Source: Leishmania mexicana MHOM/GT/2001/U1103 (lineage: Eukaryota > Euglenozoa > Kinetoplastea > Trypanosomatida > Trypanosomatidae). Taken from it: DNA of 64,000 nt. Within the stretch, counting starts at the first letter, position 1; each line of letters opens with the position of its first letter. The notes under the pieces were generated by a model that was not told the DNA's origin, did not search any database, and worked only from the letters and a program-made list of their open reading frames with translations. The translations under genes and the position numbers were made by a program. Shown here in pieces: positions 63,052 through 64,000 of the stretch. The stretch covers positions 1,732,942 through 1,796,941 of the forward strand of contig NC_018324.1 of the NCBI RefSeq assembly GCF_000234665.1, given 5' to 3'.

Positions 63052-64000
63052 ATGAACATCCACATATCCGGGAATCTGAGGAAACCGACCGTGATCTTTA
63101 TCGCCGGGTGGCCCGACACCTGTGATGTCTTCCGCGACAACATCATGGCCACTTTGGCCACGGACTACCGTATTGTTGGAGTGACGTTGCCCGGATTTGA
63201 CGACGAGCATCCATTTCTGGAGGAGCTGCGCAAGCGAGACGACGCGGCGAGGCTGAGACAGCTAGGGAAATTGCGGTGCGCGGCAACGGGGTCCACGTGG
63301 GCGAGCACACTTTCGCCAATGCGATTGCTCACCTCCGCCGACGCTGCCCCGCGACCGAACGACAGCAGCAGCAGGAGCGGCGGGGCATGCGCGAGCACAC
63401 CGCTGCAAGTATTCGGTCTTTCCTTTCGCTGCGCCGCTTTAGAGCCCTTCCGCACTTCCTGGAAGGGTCATAGCTTCCAAGATCTCGTGACGCTACTCGA
63501 AATTGCGGTGGACACAGCCATGGAAACATGTAATTACTACCCATCTGTACGGTCGCCCATCTCCTCGGAGGTGCAGGCGAGCGCAAGACGCAGCGGCGGC
63601 GGCGAAACGGAGACATCAGAACCCGCCACCGATGCGTTTGCGGCGCATCAGTTGCCACCCACATACACTCGACCAGTGCTAATCGCGCATGACTGGGGAT
63701 GCCTGCTGGCCTACGAGCTTCTCCTTGCCAGGCCAAGATTCTTCTCCCGCATCGTCGCCCTCGATGTCGGCGCGTACTGTTTTGAGAGCGACGCTGCTCA
63801 CGTTGAGCGCATGTGCGTGTTGGTATCCGGGCAGGGCAAGGGCAAGCCAAATGACATGGCCCGCAGCCCTTTTGCAGCAGCTGAGAGTCAGTCCGCATTC
63901 AAACAGGAGAAGGCTGCCAATTTATCCGCCTCGGGGCGGGAGGCGGACGCTCTCGCTCAGACTACAGCCACCTGTGATTCAAACTTGGCTCAACAGGGAC
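63052..64000 (+). CDS. Epoxide-hydrolase-like alpha/beta hydrolase (partial)
   Basis: Open from ATG 63052 to the window end; the 3' end is missing, so at least 316 residues. It begins directly with the fold: TVIFIAGWPDTCDVFRDNI (oxyanion strand), then YRIVGVTLPGFDDEH, then after an ~85-residue stretch of low conservation GHSFQDLVTLLEIAVDTAME, and after a ~50-residue Ser/Gly/Glu-rich insert PVLIAHDWGCLLAYELL. D214 in HDWG is at the nucleophile elbow, as in epoxide hydrolases and haloalkane dehalogenases, which use Asp. FFSRIVALDVG follows. The acid and His of the triad would lie beyond the window. Whether an epoxide is its substrate is unknown. The stretch at residues ~70-140 is odd in composition and another frame is also open there. 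Confidence 0.75.
   Translation, partial: MNIHISGNLRKPTVIFIAGWPDTCDVFRDNIMATLATDYRIVGVTLPGFDDEHPFLEELRKRDDAARLRQLGKLRCAATGSTWASTLSPMRLLTSADAAPRPNDSSSRSGGACASTPLQVFGLSFRCAALEPFRTSWKGHSFQDLVTLLEIAVDTAMETCNYYPSVRSPISSEVQASARRSGGGETETSEPATDAFAAHQLPPTYTRPVLIAHDWGCLLAYELLLARPRFFSRIVALDVGAYCFESDAAHVERMCVLVSGQGKGKPNDMARSPFAAAESQSAFKQEKAANLSASGREADALAQTTATCDSNLAQQG

Noticed and set aside
1..64000. Strand-switch region or transcription start site
   Set aside because: All supported genes are on the + strand; no divergent or convergent gene pair lies in the window.

Overview
This 64 kb window looks like nuclear chromosomal DNA of a trypanosomatid, most likely Leishmania. Every gene I can support is an intronless ORF on the + strand, separated by long GC-moderate, T-rich and CA/GT-rich spacers. 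Most starts follow a polypyrimidine tract and an AG, as expected for spliced-leader trans-splicing of one polycistronic unit. Near-identical ~0.6 kb dispersed elements resembling Leishmania SIDER retroposons lie in the spacers. No strand switch, tRNA, rRNA or CRISPR signal was seen. I do not assign a species or chromosome.

Layout. 1-1837: spacer. 1838-5227: a 1129-residue protein with three tandem alpha-kinase (eEF2K/MHCK/TRPM7-type) domains. Only the third keeps the catalytic residues; the first two look like pseudokinases that retain the zinc module. 5228-10721: a 5.5 kb spacer with two SIDER-like elements. 10722-11729: a single-domain, catalytically intact alpha-kinase paralogue. 11730-14408: spacer with a second copy of one element. 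14409-16166: PSP1/RicT-domain protein. 16167-20041: spacer with a second copy of the other element. 20042-21016: unknown protein. 21972-23330: UTP18-like SSU processome WD40 protein. 25287-27734: PHD/zinc-knuckle/extended-PHD (EPL1/BRPF/Jade-like) chromatin protein with an AT-hook. 28788-29267: TMEM17-like ciliary membrane protein. 30071-31492: syntaxin-18-like Qa-SNARE. 32225-35947: large, probably mitochondrial helical-repeat protein. 35948-38843: spacer with a degenerate SIDER 5' half. 38844-39548: ITPase (HAM1). 41653-43410: membrane-anchored PHB-depolymerase/LpqC-type serine hydrolase with a ~180-residue insertion. 44803-45486: MRT4 ribosome-assembly factor. 46679-49480: VPS9-domain Rab GEF. 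50662-51045: small coiled-coil protein. 51850-52089: minimal soluble cytochrome b5. 55757-61249: 1830-residue polytopic membrane protein with a very long low-complexity tail. 63052-64000: epoxide-hydrolase-like alpha/beta hydrolase cut by the window edge.

The genes are a functionally mixed housekeeping set (ribosome biogenesis, vesicle traffic, chromatin, cilium, nucleotide sanitation, redox), as is normal for a trypanosomatid directional gene cluster; co-transcription here does not imply shared function. The exception is the alpha-kinase pair, which is probably a tandem paralogous expansion. Control is expected to be post-transcriptional through UTRs, where the SIDER-like elements, an upstream ORF and several AU-rich hairpins lie.

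Many long open frames in the spacers and on the - strand were judged non-coding. Several maximal open frames begin at non-ATG codons, so I moved those starts to the first sensible in-frame ATG.
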